The position numbers and the translations under genes were made by a program. Shown piece by piece: positions 6,176-7,081 of a DNA stretch of 7,081 bases. The stretch is from Bacteroidales bacterium H10 (GTDB taxonomy: Bacteria > Bacteroidota > Bacteroidia > Bacteroidales > Muribaculaceae): NCBI GenBank assembly GCA_001701295.1, contig DAAV01000028.1, positions 7,802 through 14,882 of the forward strand, read 5' to 3'. The stretch's first letter is position 1. The number at the start of each line of letters is the position of its first letter. The notes beneath the pieces are model-generated. The model had not been told where the DNA came from and did not search any database. It was given only the letters and a program-made list of their open reading frames with translations.

Positions 6176-6931
6176 ATGGAAACAAAAACATCTGAGAGAG
6201 ACATCCGCGGACATCACTATTCCATAAAACTTGCATGCGCATGGGGAGCGGCGTTGCTGCTTGCCGTGGGAATGACACTGATGGGTATATTCATCCGCAA
6301 CGGATTCGGACGCATATCGGCGAACTCACGCGTAGTGACCGTCAGGGGTCTGAGCGAAAGGGAGGTCGAGGCCAACAAAGTGACATGGCCGATCGTAAGC
6401 AAACATGTAGGCAACGATCTTTCCTCTCTTTACGGAGAAGTTGAGACTACCAACAACGCCATTGTAGCTTTCCTGAAACAGAACGGCATCAGCGAAAAGG
6501 AATTTTCAGTCAACGCGCCGAAAGTCCAGGACATGCAGGCCGACAACTATGGAGGCCAGCAGGCTCCTTACAGATATAATGTGACGGCGGTCGTGGTAGT
6601 GACAAGCACTCAGGTAAGCAAGGTCAACGAGCTGATGGCAAAACAATCCGAGCTGATGGCAAAAGGAATAGCCATAGTGGCCGGAGACTACAATTACCAG
6701 ACGCTGTATGAATTTACCGAACTCAACAAGATCAAGCCGGACATGGTGGCCGACGCCACAAAAAACGCACGAAAGGCCGCCGATAAATTCGCCGAGGATT
6801 CCCAGAGCAAACTCGGCAAGATAAAATCCGCATCGCAAGGCCAGTTCTCGATAGAAGACCGCGACCAATACACCCCCTATATCAAAAAAGTAAGAGTGGT
6901 CTCGACCATAGAGTATTATCTGAAAGACTGA
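6176..6931 (+). CDS. SIMPL (DUF541) domain protein, membrane-anchored
   Basis: 251 residues. A single hydrophobic segment at 18-40 follows a short hydrophilic N-terminus, so the protein is most likely an N-in signal-anchored protein with the rest in the periplasm; there is no lipobox. Residues 53-251 match the SIMPL/DUF541 family: VVTVRGLSEREVEANKVTWP near the start (53-72), an alternating strand VTAVVVVTS (136-144), and KAADKFAEDSQSKLGKIKSA (200-219) followed by a C-terminal strand KKVRVVSTIEYYL. The biochemical role of SIMPL proteins is unsettled; oligomeric envelope functions have been proposed. A seven-residue in-frame duplication, ELMAKQS then ELMAKGI, is at 152-165. The gene is divergent from pheS and ends 23 bases before a strong hairpin terminator, so it is probably monocistronic. 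Family assignment is fairly sure, function unknown. Confidence 0.88.
   Translation: METKTSERDIRGHHYSIKLACAWGAALLLAVGMTLMGIFIRNGFGRISANSRVVTVRGLSEREVEANKVTWPIVSKHVGNDLSSLYGEVETTNNAIVAFLKQNGISEKEFSVNAPKVQDMQADNYGGQQAPYRYNVTAVVVVTSTQVSKVNELMAKQSELMAKGIAIVAGDYNYQTLYEFTELNKIKPDMVADATKNARKAADKFAEDSQSKLGKIKSASQGQFSIEDRDQYTPYIKKVRVVSTIEYYLKD
6628..6664 (+). repeat. 16-base direct repeat inside the SIMPL gene
   Basis: CGAGCTGATGGCAAAA occurs identically at 6628-6643 and 6649-6664, with a 21-base period. The period is a multiple of three, so it encodes two adjacent heptads, ELMAKQS and ELMAKGI (residues 152-165), in a predicted helix. It looks like a local tandem duplication kept in frame. Confidence 0.85.
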
Positions 6932-6954
6932 TCTGCCGAAGCTTCATAACAATA

Positions 6955-7006
6955 AAAAAGTCAGACGCGTGCGTATCTGCAAGTCCCCGCACGCGTCTGA
7001 CTTTTT
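6955..7006. terminator. Strong Rho-independent terminator, probably bidirectional
   Basis: A perfect 19-base inverted repeat: AAAAAGTCAGACGCGTGCG (6955-6973) pairs with its complement at 6988-7006 across a 14-base loop. The GC-rich core TCAGACGCGTGCG is flanked by A-tracts on the left and a T-tract on the right, so it can terminate transcripts from either side. It starts 23 bases after the SIMPL stop and would insulate that gene from whatever lies to the right. Confidence 0.9.
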
Positions 7007-7081
7007 ACATATCAGTACATGCAGTAACCCCGAATAGAACGAGGTGCGAAAATTGGTAAAATTGACACATTGTCTCAAAAA
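7007..7081. other. Unassigned right edge, 75 bases
   Basis: No coding sequence or RNA gene is recognisable. The last bases contain GACA-CAT-TGTC (7053-7063) and a run of A at the very edge. TAAAATTG on the plus strand is one mismatch from a -7 promoter box, so it could be the promoter region of a gene to the right. Read on the minus strand it begins TTTTTGAGACAATGTGTCAA, which has the look of a terminal repeat of an insertion sequence, but no transposase is in view to confirm it. Confidence 0.25.

Noticed and set aside
7007..7081. Possible tRNA or small RNA gene at the right edge
   Set aside because: I could not fold a cloverleaf or find T-loop or other conserved RNA elements in the 75 bases.

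Overview
The window looks like chromosomal DNA from an anaerobic, gut-type Bacteroidales bacterium. The evidence is a DUF4369 lipoprotein, a PheS whose motif-2 region reads NEAISxRAHCFFHQ as in Bacteroidota, mostly weak Shine-Dalgarno sequences, TAnnTTTG-like promoter boxes, and roughly half G+C. A Muribaculaceae-like source is a guess from general character; I could not test it.

Layout. Positions 1-3537 hold four minus-strand genes. In transcription order they are tdk (thymidine kinase), cyuA (L-cysteine desulfidase), a secreted M48 zinc metalloprotease, and a DUF4369 lipoprotein cut by the left edge. A roughly 200-base divergent spacer follows, from which a plus-strand DoxX-like membrane protein (3738-4352) is read away from tdk. 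That gene overlaps tail-to-tail by 8 bases with nth (endonuclease III). nth lies 12 bases downstream of pheS, so the two probably form a minus-strand pheS-nth operon. A second divergent spacer (6040-6175) separates pheS from a plus-strand SIMPL/DUF541 membrane-anchored protein. That protein ends at a long perfect hairpin terminator. The last 75 bases carry no gene I can recognise.

How the genes relate. This is mainly housekeeping and envelope content: nucleotide salvage (tdk), anaerobic cysteine breakdown to pyruvate, ammonia and sulfide (cyuA), envelope proteins (M48 protease, DUF4369 lipoprotein, SIMPL protein, DoxX-like protein), base-excision repair (nth) and translation (pheS). The M48-lipoprotein pair is 22 bases apart and probably cotranscribed; pheS-nth likewise.

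I see no CRISPR array, no recognisable tRNA or rRNA, no complete mobile element and no defence system. The points most worth a second look are the DoxX-like protein with its soluble N-terminal extension and unusually strong ribosome binding site, the atypical thymidine kinase subtype, and the unexplained right edge.
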